The notes: a model not told the origin generated them from the sequence alone. Shown: positions 43,458 to 53,082, counted from the stretch's first letter. The stretch: DNA of 64,000 nt from Clostridium algidicarnis DSM 15099 (GCF_002934235.1 NZ_PTIS01000003.1:124001-188000); one strand, 5' to 3'. A program made the numbers and translations.

Positions 43458-44912
43458 ATGGATTATGTATTAAAAAATCTAGAACCTAAACCTGTTTTCA
43501 AATATTTTGAGGATATATCGCAAATCCCTCGTGGATCAGGGAATGAAAGAGGAATAAGTGATTTCCTTGTTGATTTTGCAAAAACACGCGGACTTGAAGT
43601 AATTCAGGATGACGTACTAAATATAATAATAAAAAAAGATGGTACAAAAGGATATGAAAATTCACCAAGAGTTATAATACAAGGACATATGGACATGGTT
43701 TGCGAGAAAAATATAGGTACTGACCATGATTTCGAAAAAGATCCTTTAAAACTAAGAATAAAAGATGATTTTATATATGCAACAGATACTACACTTGGAG
43801 CTGATAATGGAGTAGCTGTTGCTTATGCAATGGCACTACTTGACTCTACGGATATACCTCATCCACCACTAGAAGTTCTTATAACTACCGATGAAGAAAC
43901 AGGAATGACAGGAGCTTCAAATTTGGATCCTAAAAACGTTGAAGGAAGAATACTAATAAACGTAGATTCAGAAGAAGAAGGAAAACTTCTTGTAAGTTGT
44001 GCTGGAGGACTTAGAAACAAAATAACATTACCAATTTTATTTGAAGATAGTAAGGAATATAAAGGTTTATATACTATCAAAATAAGAGGCCTTAAGGGCG
44101 GACACTCAGGTATGGAAATAGATAAAGGAAGAGCTAACTCAAATAGACTCATGAGTAGGATATTAGTAAATCTTTTAGAAAATATAGATTTTAGATTAAT
44201 TTCATTAAATGGTGGATCTAAAAACAATGCTATACCAAGAGAGATGGATGCTGATATAGCTATAAACCCTAATGATTATAAAAAGTTAAATGAAACTATT
44301 GAAGAATATAATAAGATCTTCAAAAATGAATATAAGACTGTGGATCCTGATGTTAAAGTGTCTTTAGAAAAGATCAATGAAGATAAAAAGGTATTTTCAA
44401 AAGATTGTACTGAAAAAGCTATAAGACTTTTATATATGATACCAACAGGGATACAATCTATGAGTATGGATATAAAAGGATTAGTTCAATCATCTACAAA
44501 TCTAGGAGTTGTAACTACAACAAAAGATTCTGTGGTATTTGATAGTGCTGTTAGAAGTTCCATTGCTTCTTTAAGAGAAGATATATTACTTCAATCAGAA
44601 ATGGTAGCAAAACTTTTAGGTGCTACTCTATATACTACATCTTCCTACCCAGAATGGGAGTATGATCCAGATTCTAAGGTAAGAAAAATATGTGAAAAGG
44701 TATATAAAGATGAATATGGCAAGGATGTAGAAATAGTTGCTATTCACGCTGGAGTAGAATGTGGATTATTTGAAGAGAGATTTGGAAAACTGGATATGAT
44801 ATCCTTTGGTCCTAATTTATATGATGTTCACACTCCACAAGAACATGCTAGCATATCGTCTGTTAGCAATGTTTGGGATTATCTACTTGCTGTATTAAAA
44901 GCAATGAAATAA
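43458..44912 (+). CDS. pepD: Aminoacyl-histidine dipeptidase (PepD, M20 family)
   Basis: The product has 484 residues, the usual PepD length. Metal and catalytic motifs of the M20 fold are seen: I-Q-G-H-M-D-M-V near 75-82, L-G-A-D-N-G-V near 114-120 and T-D-E-E-T-G-M near 143-149. The later H-A-G-V-E-C-G and H-T-P-Q-E fit too. It cleaves dipeptides such as Xaa-His in the cytoplasm using two metal ions. SD GAGAGGAAGG precedes the ATG, and a terminator follows. Its neighbour PepF shares a role in peptide breakdown, but terminators separate the two. Confidence 0.95.
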   Translation: MDYVLKNLEPKPVFKYFEDISQIPRGSGNERGISDFLVDFAKTRGLEVIQDDVLNIIIKKDGTKGYENSPRVIIQGHMDMVCEKNIGTDHDFEKDPLKLRIKDDFIYATDTTLGADNGVAVAYAMALLDSTDIPHPPLEVLITTDEETGMTGASNLDPKNVEGRILINVDSEEEGKLLVSCAGGLRNKITLPILFEDSKEYKGLYTIKIRGLKGGHSGMEIDKGRANSNRLMSRILVNLLENIDFRLISLNGGSKNNAIPREMDADIAINPNDYKKLNETIEEYNKIFKNEYKTVDPDVKVSLEKINEDKKVFSKDCTEKAIRLLYMIPTGIQSMSMDIKGLVQSSTNLGVVTTTKDSVVFDSAVRSSIASLREDILLQSEMVAKLLGATLYTTSSYPEWEYDPDSKVRKICEKVYKDEYGKDVEIVAIHAGVECGLFEERFGKLDMISFGPNLYDVHTPQEHASISSVSNVWDYLLAVLKAMK

Positions 44913-44995
44913 AAAATACAATAGTTGCAGTTTAAAGCCATTTTGGCGTATGTACAAACAAATTAGTGAAGATAAAAATTAAATCATATAAATAT

Positions 44996-45040
44996 TAAGA
45001 GCGCTGCATCTGTATTAGATTAAGCGCTCTTAATTTATAT
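44996..45040 (+). terminator. Intrinsic terminator after pepD
   Basis: TAAGAGCGCT at 44996-45005 pairs with AGCGCTCTTA at 45022-45031 across a 16-base loop; T-rich sequence follows. Confidence 0.8.
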
Positions 45041-45069
45041 TTCAATTAAATTTATTAGGAGGAAGGTTT

Positions 45070-46872
45070 ATGGAAGAAGGAAAACTAAATATGAGGTGGA
45101 GCCTTAAAGAGCTTTATCCATCATTTGATAGTGAGGAATTTATTACCGATATAGAATGTTTAAAAGAAGATATAAGGTTAATAAATATTTGGACTATTAA
45201 TATGGCTAAAGATTATGATAAGGTGGAAGATAACATAGAAAAGTATATAGAAAATCAAAATAAAATATGCTCCTTATATACAAGACTTGTTAGTTTTTGT
45301 AGTCTTACACTTTCAGCAGATGCTTTAAATTCTACAGCACAAAGTTATTTAGAAAAAGTTGAAAACATATTTCTACCAATGGTAGAAGTTAGTGCTATAT
45401 TTAATAAATGGCTAATATCTTTAGATAACATAGATGAATTAATAAATAGTAGAAGTTTAATAAAAGAGCATGAATTTTATTTAAGAGAAATTATAGATAA
45501 AAAAACATATGCACTATATGATAGAGAGGAATCAATAATTTCTAAAATGAAGCAAACTGGTTCAGTAGCCTTTGGTAATTTACAAAAACTTTTAACATCT
45601 ACACATAAAGTAGATATAGAAATCCAAGGCAAAATGGAAAGTGTTCCTTTGACTGTTTTAAAAAACTTTGCATTTAGTGATGATAAAGATATGAGAAGAA
45701 ATTCTTATGAAGCAGAACTTAAAAGTTACGAAAAAATTGAAAAACCTATTGCAGCTGCTTTAAATGGAATAAAGGGAGAGGTAATTACTATATCAAATAT
45801 GCGAGGATATAAAAGTCCTCTTCACTATACTTTGGTTAATAGTAGAATGGATGAAGAAACCTTAAACGTTATGATGGCCGCTGTGGAAGAAAGCCTTCCT
45901 GAATTTAGAAGATATTATGAAAGAAAAGGTGAAATACTGGGTTACAAAGGTGGAATGCCATATTATGATATATTTGCACCAGTGGGATCCATTAATAAAA
46001 CTTATAGCTATGAAGAAGCAAGAGATTTTATAGTATCTAATTTTAGTTCCTTTTCAAATGATCTTGGGAAATTTGCACAAAATGCCTTTGAAAAAGGTTG
46101 GATAGATGCAGAGCCTAGGAGTGGTAAAAGAGGGGGAGCATTTTGTAGTAATATTCATCCTATAAAAGAAAGTAGAATACTAAGCACGTTTAATGGCAGC
46201 TTTAAGAATGTAACTACATTAGCTCATGAGCTGGGGCATGGATACCATGGCCATATTTTAAGTAAAGAAAGTTATTTAAATAGTAAGTATCCTATGCCAA
46301 TAGCAGAAACAGCTTCATTATTTTGTGAAACATTAGTAAGGGATGCTGCCATAAATAATTCAGATAAAAGGATGGCATTTACTATTTTAGAAGGTGAAAT
46401 AAACAACTCAAGTCAAGTTGTAGTAGATATATATGCAAGGTTTATATTCGAAAAAGCTTTATTTGAAAAGAGAAAAAATAGCGCTTTATCTTTAGAAGAA
46501 ATAAAAGGTTTGATGATTGAATCACAAAAGAAAGCTTTTGGTACATCAATAATAGATTCTACATTAAGTCCTTATGCTTGGATAAATAAACCTCACTACT
46601 ATTATGCTGAAAGAAATTTTTATAACTTCCCGTATACATTTGGATTGTTATTTGCAAAAGGACTTTTTGCTAGATACAAAAAGGTAGGCTTTAAATTTAC
46701 GAAAGAATATGATAAACTGTTATCTATAACTGGCAAAGCTAGTTTAAAAGATATTGGAAATTCTATTGGTATTGATATAACTAAAATTGAGTTTTGGAGA
46801 GAATCTTTAAATGGTATAAAAGATAATATACAAAAGTTTATAGAATTAAGCAAAGATAAAGATGTTCTTTAA
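45070..46872 (+). CDS. pepF: Oligoendopeptidase F
   Basis: The product has 600 residues, the standard PepF length (M3 family zinc peptidase). The zinc site is A-H386-E387-L-G-H390-G-Y-H, and the third ligand Glu is expected in E-T-A-S-L-F-C-E-T-L just downstream. It cuts short peptides in the cytoplasm, in keeping with the oligopeptide importer at the start of the window. SD AGGAGGAAGG precedes the ATG. Confidence 0.95.
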   Translation: MEEGKLNMRWSLKELYPSFDSEEFITDIECLKEDIRLINIWTINMAKDYDKVEDNIEKYIENQNKICSLYTRLVSFCSLTLSADALNSTAQSYLEKVENIFLPMVEVSAIFNKWLISLDNIDELINSRSLIKEHEFYLREIIDKKTYALYDREESIISKMKQTGSVAFGNLQKLLTSTHKVDIEIQGKMESVPLTVLKNFAFSDDKDMRRNSYEAELKSYEKIEKPIAAALNGIKGEVITISNMRGYKSPLHYTLVNSRMDEETLNVMMAAVEESLPEFRRYYERKGEILGYKGGMPYYDIFAPVGSINKTYSYEEARDFIVSNFSSFSNDLGKFAQNAFEKGWIDAEPRSGKRGGAFCSNIHPIKESRILSTFNGSFKNVTTLAHELGHGYHGHILSKESYLNSKYPMPIAETASLFCETLVRDAAINNSDKRMAFTILEGEINNSSQVVVDIYARFIFEKALFEKRKNSALSLEEIKGLMIESQKKAFGTSIIDSTLSPYAWINKPHYYYAERNFYNFPYTFGLLFAKGLFARYKKVGFKFTKEYDKLLSITGKASLKDIGNSIGIDITKIEFWRESLNGIKDNIQKFIELSKDKDVL

Positions 46873-46919
46873 AAGTTTGGTTTTTAAAAAGCCTTTGGGG
46901 TTTATTAGGAGGCGTTAAA

Positions 46920-47711
46920 GTGAATTGGCTTAATAAGTTAGAAAGAAAATTCGGTAAATATTCAATTAAAAACTTAATGTTATATATAGCTTCATTAAAT
47001 TTTTTGGTTTATTTACTAATTATGGTTGACCCAAATAATAATATTGTGTCTAAATTAATGCTAAAACCTGAGCTAGTATTAAAAGGTGAGGTTTGGAGAC
47101 TTATAACCTTTATATTTATTCCACCTAACACTTCAGCCTTTTTTATAATATTTGCATTATATTTTTACTATATTGCAGGAAGAGGGCTAGAGCAAGAGTG
47201 GGGTAGTTTCAAACTTAATGTTTATTATTTATTTGGTATTTTAGGTACTATTATAGCTTCTTTTATAACTAAAGGATCTGCAACTGCTACGTATTTAAAC
47301 CTTTCTTTGTTTTTAGCATTTGCAAGGTTATATCCGGACTATGAATTGCTTTTATTTTTTGTAATACCTATAAAGATTAAATATTTTGCTTATATTAACT
47401 GGGTTATCATAATAGGATCTATTATAACTCAAAAAGGTTGGGCTATGAAATTAGCAGCAATAGTTGCGGTAATTAACTACTTCGTGTTTTTTGGTAAGGA
47501 TATAGTTACAAATAAAGTCCAGGTACGAAAAGTTCATAAAAGAAGAGAAAAGTTTAAATCTGAAATACCTTATAAAAGTTATATCCATAAATGTACTACT
47601 TGTGGTATAACCGAAAAAGATAATCCTAATATTGAATTTAGATATTGCTCTAAATGTAATGGATACTATGAATATTGTACGGATCATATAAAAGATCATG
47701 AACATAAATAG
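46920..47711 (+). CDS. Rhomboid-fold membrane protein with C-terminal zinc-ribbon, probably inactive
   Basis: The product has 263 residues from GTG 46920 after AGGAGGCG. About six membrane segments lie between 18 and 190, with rhomboid-like features (G-E-V-W-R-L-I-T-F-I-F and later G-R-G-L-E-Q-E-W-G). The G-x-S-G catalytic serine motif is not found; the equivalent stretch reads K-G-S-A-T-A-T-Y-L, and no catalytic His in the last membrane helix is evident. The tail has two C-x-x-C pairs (C-T-T-C-G and C-S-K-C-N), forming a probable zinc-ribbon, and ends in a His-rich stretch. It may be a pseudo-rhomboid that binds membrane clients. It lies 47 bases after pepF and could share its transcript. 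Confidence 0.78.
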   Translation: MNWLNKLERKFGKYSIKNLMLYIASLNFLVYLLIMVDPNNNIVSKLMLKPELVLKGEVWRLITFIFIPPNTSAFFIIFALYFYYIAGRGLEQEWGSFKLNVYYLFGILGTIIASFITKGSATATYLNLSLFLAFARLYPDYELLLFFVIPIKIKYFAYINWVIIIGSIITQKGWAMKLAAIVAVINYFVFFGKDIVTNKVQVRKVHKRREKFKSEIPYKSYIHKCTTCGITEKDNPNIEFRYCSKCNGYYEYCTDHIKDHEHK

Positions 47712-47718
47712 TGAATTT

Positions 47719-47760
47719 TAAAAGTAGGCTTTGAATTTATAAATTCAAAGCCTACTTTTA
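47719..47760. terminator. Bidirectional terminator, 20-base perfect inverted repeat
   Basis: TAAAAGTAGGCTTTGAATTT at 47719-47738 is exactly inverted at 47741-47760, with a 2-base loop. It serves the rhomboid-fold gene and, on the other strand, the sensor kinase gene, whose stop codon lies inside the stem. Confidence 0.9.
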
Positions 47761-49221
47761 CGATATTAGAGAATTATTTAAAAGAATTGTGAATTTAGTT
47801 CCTTTGTTTAAGTCACTTTCTAAATTTATACTTCCATTATGCATCTCTATAAGGCTTTTGGATATAGCAAGACCAAGTCCTGTCCCACCACTTTTATGAT
47901 TTCTTGATGCATCAACTCTTACAAAAGGATTAAAGATATCTTTTTGAAGATGGGTAGGTATACCTATACCATTATCTTCTATTGTAATAATAATGTCTTT
48001 ATTAATAGTAAACAAAGTCATAATGAAGTGGGTATAATTAGGATTGTATTTTATAGAGTTCATTATTATATTGCTAAGGGCTCTATCTAAATGATTTTTA
48101 TCAAAGGCAGCTATTATAGTTTTTTCGGGAATATCAAAATCGTATTGAAAGTTCTTTTCTTCCATCTTAGGTATATATGAAGCAATAAGCTCTCTTAAAA
48201 ACTCACAAATATCTAAGTGCTCAGTTTTTAATTTAAAATCAACACTTTGAAGTTTGGAAAACTCGAAAAGTTCAGTAAGCAAGTTATTTGCCCTAAGTGC
48301 ATTTTGATTTATTACATTTAAATATCTTTTAGATTCACTTTCACTAATAGATTCATTTTTGATTAAATAATCTGAATAACCAAGAACGATAGAAAGAGGG
48401 TTTTTTAGGTCATGAGAAATATCTAGTATTAGTCGTCTTCTAAGTTCCTCAGATTTCTCTTTTAACATTTTTTCATTTTCCAACTTTTCCGCCATACCAT
48501 TGAAAACATCTCTTAATTCTCCAAACTCTGTTTTGGATTTTAAGTAAATTCTAGCTGAATAGTCTCCATTTGATATTTTGTTAGATCCTTCTATAAGTAA
48601 TTTTAAGGGTCTAACAAAATTTTTAGAGGATATTCTAGAATATACAATAAAACCTAATAGCAAAATAAAAAGTGCTATAAAAACTGCTAACATAATAAAA
48701 TATTTAGGAGATAACTTTCTATGATTCATCCTAAAACTTTCAGCGGAATCCCTAGGTATTGCAATAATAAGTAAAAAGTCTTTTTCTTCATTATATACAG
48801 TTCTATAAATATAATTATAAGAAGAATTTTCAGAATCATAAGATGAGTAGGGGAGCTCTAAAGAATTATTAATAATTTCATTAAATGATTTTAAATCATA
48901 TTTATCGATTTTCATAGCGGGATTGCCCTTTCTAAATATAACCTCCCCAGTATTGTCAATGACTTCTAAGTATCCTCCAAGGTTTTCAATCTTTTCAGAA
49001 TTGATGTTAGTATAATCATCTCGCATTATGCTACTTGGATCATCTAAAATTGAATCTTGAAGGTTAAAATAAAGGGCTGTACCTATAAGTGTGGCAATTA
49101 TTAAAGATAAAAATAAGATACCTGTCATTATGAAATATAATAGTATATAATTTTTCAATAAAAGATTTGCAAGTTTCTTTTTATTTTCTTTATAATTAAG
49201 TTTCTTTTTTCGCATAAACAT
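47758..49221 (-). CDS. Sensor histidine kinase
   Basis: The product has 487 residues. Membrane helices at about 24-52 and 172-194 flank an extracellular sensor of about 120 residues. A HAMP domain (about 195-250) is followed by the dimerisation domain with the phosphorylated H270 (D-I-S-H-D-L-K-N-P-L). The ATP-binding domain has the N-box N-S-I-K-Y-N, the G1 box D-N-G-I-G-I-P and the G2 box G-T-G-L-G-L. Its start overlaps by one base the stop of the response regulator gene on the same strand. The signal it senses is unknown. Confidence 0.94.
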   Translation of the reverse strand: MFMRKKKLNYKENKKKLANLLLKNYILLYFIMTGILFLSLIIATLIGTALYFNLQDSILDDPSSIMRDDYTNINSEKIENLGGYLEVIDNTGEVIFRKGNPAMKIDKYDLKSFNEIINNSLELPYSSYDSENSSYNYIYRTVYNEEKDFLLIIAIPRDSAESFRMNHRKLSPKYFIMLAVFIALFILLLGFIVYSRISSKNFVRPLKLLIEGSNKISNGDYSARIYLKSKTEFGELRDVFNGMAEKLENEKMLKEKSEELRRRLILDISHDLKNPLSIVLGYSDYLIKNESISESESKRYLNVINQNALRANNLLTELFEFSKLQSVDFKLKTEHLDICEFLRELIASYIPKMEEKNFQYDFDIPEKTIIAAFDKNHLDRALSNIIMNSIKYNPNYTHFIMTLFTINKDIIITIEDNGIGIPTHLQKDIFNPFVRVDASRNHKSGGTGLGLAISKSLIEMHNGSINLESDLNKGTKFTILLNNSLIS

Positions 49222-49904
49222 TATATATTCTCCAATTTATAGCCTATGCCTCTTATGGTTTTCAAATATTTAGGAGACCTAGGGTTGTCTTCAATTTTAT
49301 CTCTTATATGACTTATATGAACCATTATAGTATTATCATCATCATAGTAGGTATCCTTCCAAACTAGTTCGTACAATTGTTTTTTAGTATAGACTCTCCC
49401 AGGGTTCTCCATAAGAAGTTCTAATATTTTATATTCTTTAGCATTAAAATCTAAAGTGATATTTCCTTTAGAAATACAACAGCTTTCTTTGTCTAAAAGT
49501 AAGTCTCCTACAGTAAAATTTATTCTTGACTTTTTATCAGAATATTTATAATATCGTCTAAGCTGAGCCTGGATTCTTGCAATAAGTTCTAAATGACTAA
49601 AGGGTTTTGTCATATAATCGTCAGCGCCAAGGCCAAGACCTTGTATTTTATCTGTGTCTTCATCTCTAGCAGTTAGAAATATCACAGGAATTTCACTTAT
49701 TTCTCGAATCTCCTTTAAAAGTGAGAAACCATCAAGCTTTGGCATCATAATATCTAATATAGCAAGGTCTATAGGCGTATCTTTTAATATGTGTAGAGCC
49801 TCTAGACCATCTTCTGCCTTAAAGACTTTATAGTCTTCCATAGTTAGATGCAATTCAATTAAGTCACGTATATCTTGTTCATCTTCAGCAACTAGTATAT
49901 TCAA
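49221..49904 (-). CDS. Response regulator, OmpR/PhoB family
   Basis: The product has 227 residues. The true start is TTG at 49904, behind AGGCGGTGA; the frame is open further upstream (to 50018) but crosses its own promoter. The receiver domain has the acidic pair E7-D8, phospho-acceptor D51 (L-D-I-M-M-P) and K in M-T-K-P-F. The C-terminal winged helix (about 130-227) ends T-I-R-G-I-G-Y-K-L, typical of OmpR. It is the partner of the kinase encoded directly after it. Confidence 0.95.
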   Translation of the reverse strand: MNILVAEDEQDIRDLIELHLTMEDYKVFKAEDGLEALHILKDTPIDLAILDIMMPKLDGFSLLKEIREISEIPVIFLTARDEDTDKIQGLGLGADDYMTKPFSHLELIARIQAQLRRYYKYSDKKSRINFTVGDLLLDKESCCISKGNITLDFNAKEYKILELLMENPGRVYTKKQLYELVWKDTYYDDDNTIMVHISHIRDKIEDNPRSPKYLKTIRGIGYKLENI

Positions 49905-49934
49905 AAGTTCACCGCCTTTAATGTTATAGCTACT

Positions 49935-49972
49935 ATTATAATGGAAAAGTAACATAAAATACAACATAAAAT
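49935..49972 (-). promoter_or_regulatory. Promoter of the two-component operon with tandem direct repeats
   Basis: On the minus strand TATAAT (49940-49935) and TTGTAT (49964-49959) are 18 bases apart. TTTTATGTT occurs twice, 12 bases apart start to start (plus-strand 49951-49959 and 49963-49971), overlapping the -35 region. OmpR-family regulators bind tandem repeats of about this spacing, so autoregulation is plausible. Confidence 0.5.
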
Positions 49973-49978
49973 GCAATA

Positions 49979-50006
49979 TTGATTTTAATATATACAGTGG
50001 TATGAT
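49979..50006 (+). promoter_or_regulatory. Probable promoter for the alpha/beta hydrolase gene
   Basis: TTGATT at 49979-49984 and TATGAT at 50001-50006 have a 16-base spacer, 33 bases before the ATG. Confidence 0.4.
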
Positions 50007-50039
50007 TAATTTATACAATATGAAAGGTGGAGGTGTATT

Positions 50040-50978
50040 ATGAAAAGAAGTAGTTTTATATTTACAGATAAAAAGGGTAAAGATATTAATACTTATAAAT
50101 GGGAACCTGATAACTTATTAGAAGATAAAGGTTTAGTCATTCAAATTGCTCATGGAATGGCAGAAACTGCATTAAGATATGAAAGGTTAGCAGAAAAACT
50201 TACAGAAAACGGTTATATTGTGTATGCAAATGACCATAGAGGACATGGAAAGACCGCAGGTAAAGTAGAAAACTTAGGATATATATCGGAAGATGATGGA
50301 TTTTACGATATGATTTATGATATGAATGAACTAACTAAAATAATAAAAAAAGAAAATCAAGATAAAAAGGTTATTTTATTTGGACATAGTATGGGGTCTT
50401 TTTTATCTCAAAGATACATTCAAATGTATCCAGAGGAATTAAGTGGGCTAATACTTTGTGGGAGTAATGGAAAGCCAAAGCCTATAGTTGCTATTGGCAA
50501 GGGCTTAGCTAAAATGGAAATAAGGAGCAAAGGTGAAAGGGCAAAAAGTGACCTTATGAATAAACTTTCATTTGGCAGTTTTAATAAGCATTTTGAACCA
50601 ACAAGAACGGACTTTGATTGGCTAAGTAGAGATGAAAGTGAAGTTGATAAGTATATAAAGGACCCTTATTGTGGAGCTATATTTACAACTTCTTATTATT
50701 ACTATTTTTTAAAGGGATTAAAGGATATTCATAAAGAAGAGAATCTTAAAAACATACCTAAAAATACTCCTATTTTTATAATTTCAGGTGGGCAAGATCC
50801 TGTAGGTGATTATGGTGAGGGTATAAAGAACCTTGTTAATTTATATAGGGATTTAGGGGTAACTAATTTAGATTCTAAAATTTATGAAGGTGCAAGACAT
50901 GAACTGTTAAATGAAATTAATAAAGAAGAGGTTATGAATGACATTATATGTTGGATAAGAAAACAAAAGTTTATTTAG
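50040..50978 (+). CDS. Alpha/beta hydrolase, monoacylglycerol-lipase-like (serine aminopeptidase S33 fold)
   Basis: The product has 312 residues. The oxyanion segment I-A-H-G-M-A-E (36-42), Y-A-N-D-H-R-G-H-G-K (62-71) and the nucleophile elbow G-H-S117-M-G (115-119) mark the lysophospholipase/monoacylglycerol lipase branch. The acid is probably in I-S-G-G-Q-D-P-V and the His in G-A-R-H-E-L-L near the end. There is no signal peptide, so it is cytoplasmic. It is divergent from the two-component operon, and SD AAAGGTGGAGG precedes the ATG. Confidence 0.9.
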   Translation: MKRSSFIFTDKKGKDINTYKWEPDNLLEDKGLVIQIAHGMAETALRYERLAEKLTENGYIVYANDHRGHGKTAGKVENLGYISEDDGFYDMIYDMNELTKIIKKENQDKKVILFGHSMGSFLSQRYIQMYPEELSGLILCGSNGKPKPIVAIGKGLAKMEIRSKGERAKSDLMNKLSFGSFNKHFEPTRTDFDWLSRDESEVDKYIKDPYCGAIFTTSYYYYFLKGLKDIHKEENLKNIPKNTPIFIISGGQDPVGDYGEGIKNLVNLYRDLGVTNLDSKIYEGARHELLNEINKEEVMNDIICWIRKQKFI

Positions 50979-51103
50979 ATTTTGAAATATACAAGTCTTA
51001 TCCATATTAAATTTGTTATATAGGAATAATTATAATTTTAATGAGTATAGTTATTGTTATTAATGCATAATAGTAGTAAAGGTAGTCATAATAGGAGGGT
51101 TAT

Positions 51104-51604
51104 ATGAAAAATGTTTTTAAAGTTAAAGGTAAATATGACGTAGGAGCTCTTATAATAAGTTTAATTATAACTGAAGGCATAGGTTTTGTTGTTGGTATGT
51201 TTATATCTAATAGCACTGATATTTATTCAAAATTAATAAAACCAAGTTTTGCACCTCCAGGATATGTGTTTCCAATAGTTTGGACGATTATGTATGCATT
51301 AATGGCAATTGCAGCTTACAGAATTTATCTTTATGGTAAAAGTGGAGTTAACATCAAATCAGCACTTTTTTCATACACCATACAGCTTATTTTAAATTTT
51401 TTATGGTCCTTTATATTCTTTAAGTTCAATTTGTATGGATTGGCATTTTTAGAACTTTGTTTATTATGGTTAGCCATTGTAATTACTACAGTTAAATTTT
51501 ATAGAATTGATAAGGTTTCTGCATATCTTATGATTCCCTATATAATGTGGGTAGCATTTGCAGGGGTGTTAAACTTTTTTGTGTGGAAACTAAATGAAAT
51601 GTAG
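51104..51604 (+). CDS. tspO: TspO/MBR family membrane protein
   Basis: The product has 166 residues with five membrane helices. The conserved loop K-P-S-F-A-P-P-G-Y-V-F-P-I-V-W-T-I-M-Y (about 46-64) and the L-N-F-L-W-S-F-I-F-F segment are diagnostic of TspO. Members bind tetrapyrroles and other hydrophobic ligands and are linked to stress. SD AGGAGGG precedes the ATG. Confidence 0.95.
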   Translation: MKNVFKVKGKYDVGALIISLIITEGIGFVVGMFISNSTDIYSKLIKPSFAPPGYVFPIVWTIMYALMAIAAYRIYLYGKSGVNIKSALFSYTIQLILNFLWSFIFFKFNLYGLAFLELCLLWLAIVITTVKFYRIDKVSAYLMIPYIMWVAFAGVLNFFVWKLNEM

Positions 51605-51679
51605 ATTAAAACATATTTTATATTAAGGCTTAATGGAAAATGGCAAACTTTTTATAAGCAAATCACCTTATATTTTAAG

Positions 51680-51707
51680 TTGACTAATTTATACAAATCT
51701 ATACAAT
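51680..51707 (+). promoter_or_regulatory. Probable promoter for the amidohydrolase gene
   Basis: TTGACT at 51680-51685 and TACAAT at 51702-51707 are 16 bases apart. The leader to the ATG is about 105 bases, with no recognised riboswitch. Confidence 0.45.
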
Positions 51708-51818
51708 AATTAATAATTGCAATACAGAATCCTTAAATTTAGACTTTATTTTAAAGGTGAAAATTGATTGTTATAGAAGTATATATTATACAGAATTTTT
51801 TATAGAATGGGTGATAAA

Positions 51819-52970
51819 ATGTTAATAAAAAATGCTAAAATATATACTATGGCCAAAAATAATTATGAAAATGGATGTATTTTAATCGAAGACGGTAAGA
51901 TTACAAAGATAGGTGAAGATATTAAGGTATCAAAGGAGGAAGAGATTGTTGATGTTAAAGGAGCATTAGTAATGCCTGGGATAATAGATGCTCATTGTCA
52001 TATTGGAGGCCAAGAAGCTAACATGGGATTTGAAGGTTCAGATATAAATGAGATGAGTGATCCAATAACTCCAGAACTTAGGGCTTTAGATGCTATAAAT
52101 CCTAGAGATGAAGCTTTTAAAAAGGCCATATGTGGAGGTATAACTTCTGTTATGACAGGACCTGGTAGTGCTAATGTCATAGGTGGAACTTTTGTTGCTA
52201 TTAAAACCTTTGGAATATCTATTGATGATATGGTAATTAAGGAGCCAGCAGCAATGAAAATAGCCTTTGGAGAAAATCCAAAGAGAGTATATAACGGTAA
52301 AAATAAGATGCCATCCACTAGAATGGCTACAGCTGCATTGCTTAGAAAAACCTTATTTGATGCAAAAAATTATAAAGTAAAAAAGGAAAATGCTAAAGAA
52401 AAAGATGAGTTTTTTGAAACCAATTTTAAGATGGAAGCTTTACTTCCAGTTATAGAAAAGAAAATACCATTAAAAGCACATGCACATAGAGCTGATGACA
52501 TATTAACAGCTATAAGGATAGCAAAAGAGTTTGATGTGCTTTTGACTCTAGATCATTGTACAGAAGGACATATTATAGCAGAATATATAAAAGAGTCAGG
52601 ATATCCTGCTATAGTGGGGCCTACTATGAGTTTTAATTCTAAGATAGAACTATCAAATAAATCATTTTCAACTCCTAAGGTTTTAGTAGATTTAGGAGTT
52701 AAAGTTGCAATAATGACGGACCATCCAGTTATAGAACAACAATATCTTCCAGTATGTGCTGGCCTTGCTACTAAGGAAGGGTTAAGCTTTGAAGACGCAC
52801 TTAAAGCTATAACTATTAATGCAGCAGAAATTATTGGCATTGACAATAGAGTAGGGAGTCTTGAAATAGGTAAAGATGCAGATATAGCAATATTTGATGG
52901 TAATCCATTAGAATCTATGACTAATTGTTTGTATACCATAATAGACGGGAAAATCGTCTACAAAAGATAG
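51819..52970 (+). CDS. Metal-dependent amidohydrolase (imidazolonepropionase/dihydroorotase-like)
   Basis: The product has 383 residues from ATG 51819, just after GGGTGAT; ATG 51807 overlaps the SD. Metal-binding residues are seen in D-A-H-C-H-I-G-G, A-H-A-H-R-A-D-D, D-H-C-T-E-G-H and M-T-D-H-P-V. The C-terminal N-R-V-G-S-L-E-I-G-K-D-A-D-I-A-I-F-D-G-N-P-L is the usual end of such enzymes. It hydrolyses a C-N bond of a cyclic or peptide-like substrate, which the sequence does not reveal. No pathway partner is adjacent. Confidence 0.9.
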   Translation: MLIKNAKIYTMAKNNYENGCILIEDGKITKIGEDIKVSKEEEIVDVKGALVMPGIIDAHCHIGGQEANMGFEGSDINEMSDPITPELRALDAINPRDEAFKKAICGGITSVMTGPGSANVIGGTFVAIKTFGISIDDMVIKEPAAMKIAFGENPKRVYNGKNKMPSTRMATAALLRKTLFDAKNYKVKKENAKEKDEFFETNFKMEALLPVIEKKIPLKAHAHRADDILTAIRIAKEFDVLLTLDHCTEGHIIAEYIKESGYPAIVGPTMSFNSKIELSNKSFSTPKVLVDLGVKVAIMTDHPVIEQQYLPVCAGLATKEGLSFEDALKAITINAAEIIGIDNRVGSLEIGKDADIAIFDGNPLESMTNCLYTIIDGKIVYKR

Positions 52971-52993
52971 AAGATGTATGTAATAAATATAAA

Positions 52994-53045
52994 TTAAGCA
53001 AAAAATAAGATGGACTAATAAAGTTCATCTTATTTTTTTGCTTAA
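52994..53045. terminator. Bidirectional terminator between the amidohydrolase gene and lrgB
   Basis: Arms TTAAGC-AAAAAATAAGATG and CATCTTATTTTTTT-GCTTAA pair around a short loop and carry A/T runs suited to both strands. Confidence 0.8.
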
Positions 53046-53082
53046 TGATAAAGATATGTATTTTGAAATTATTTTATTTTAG

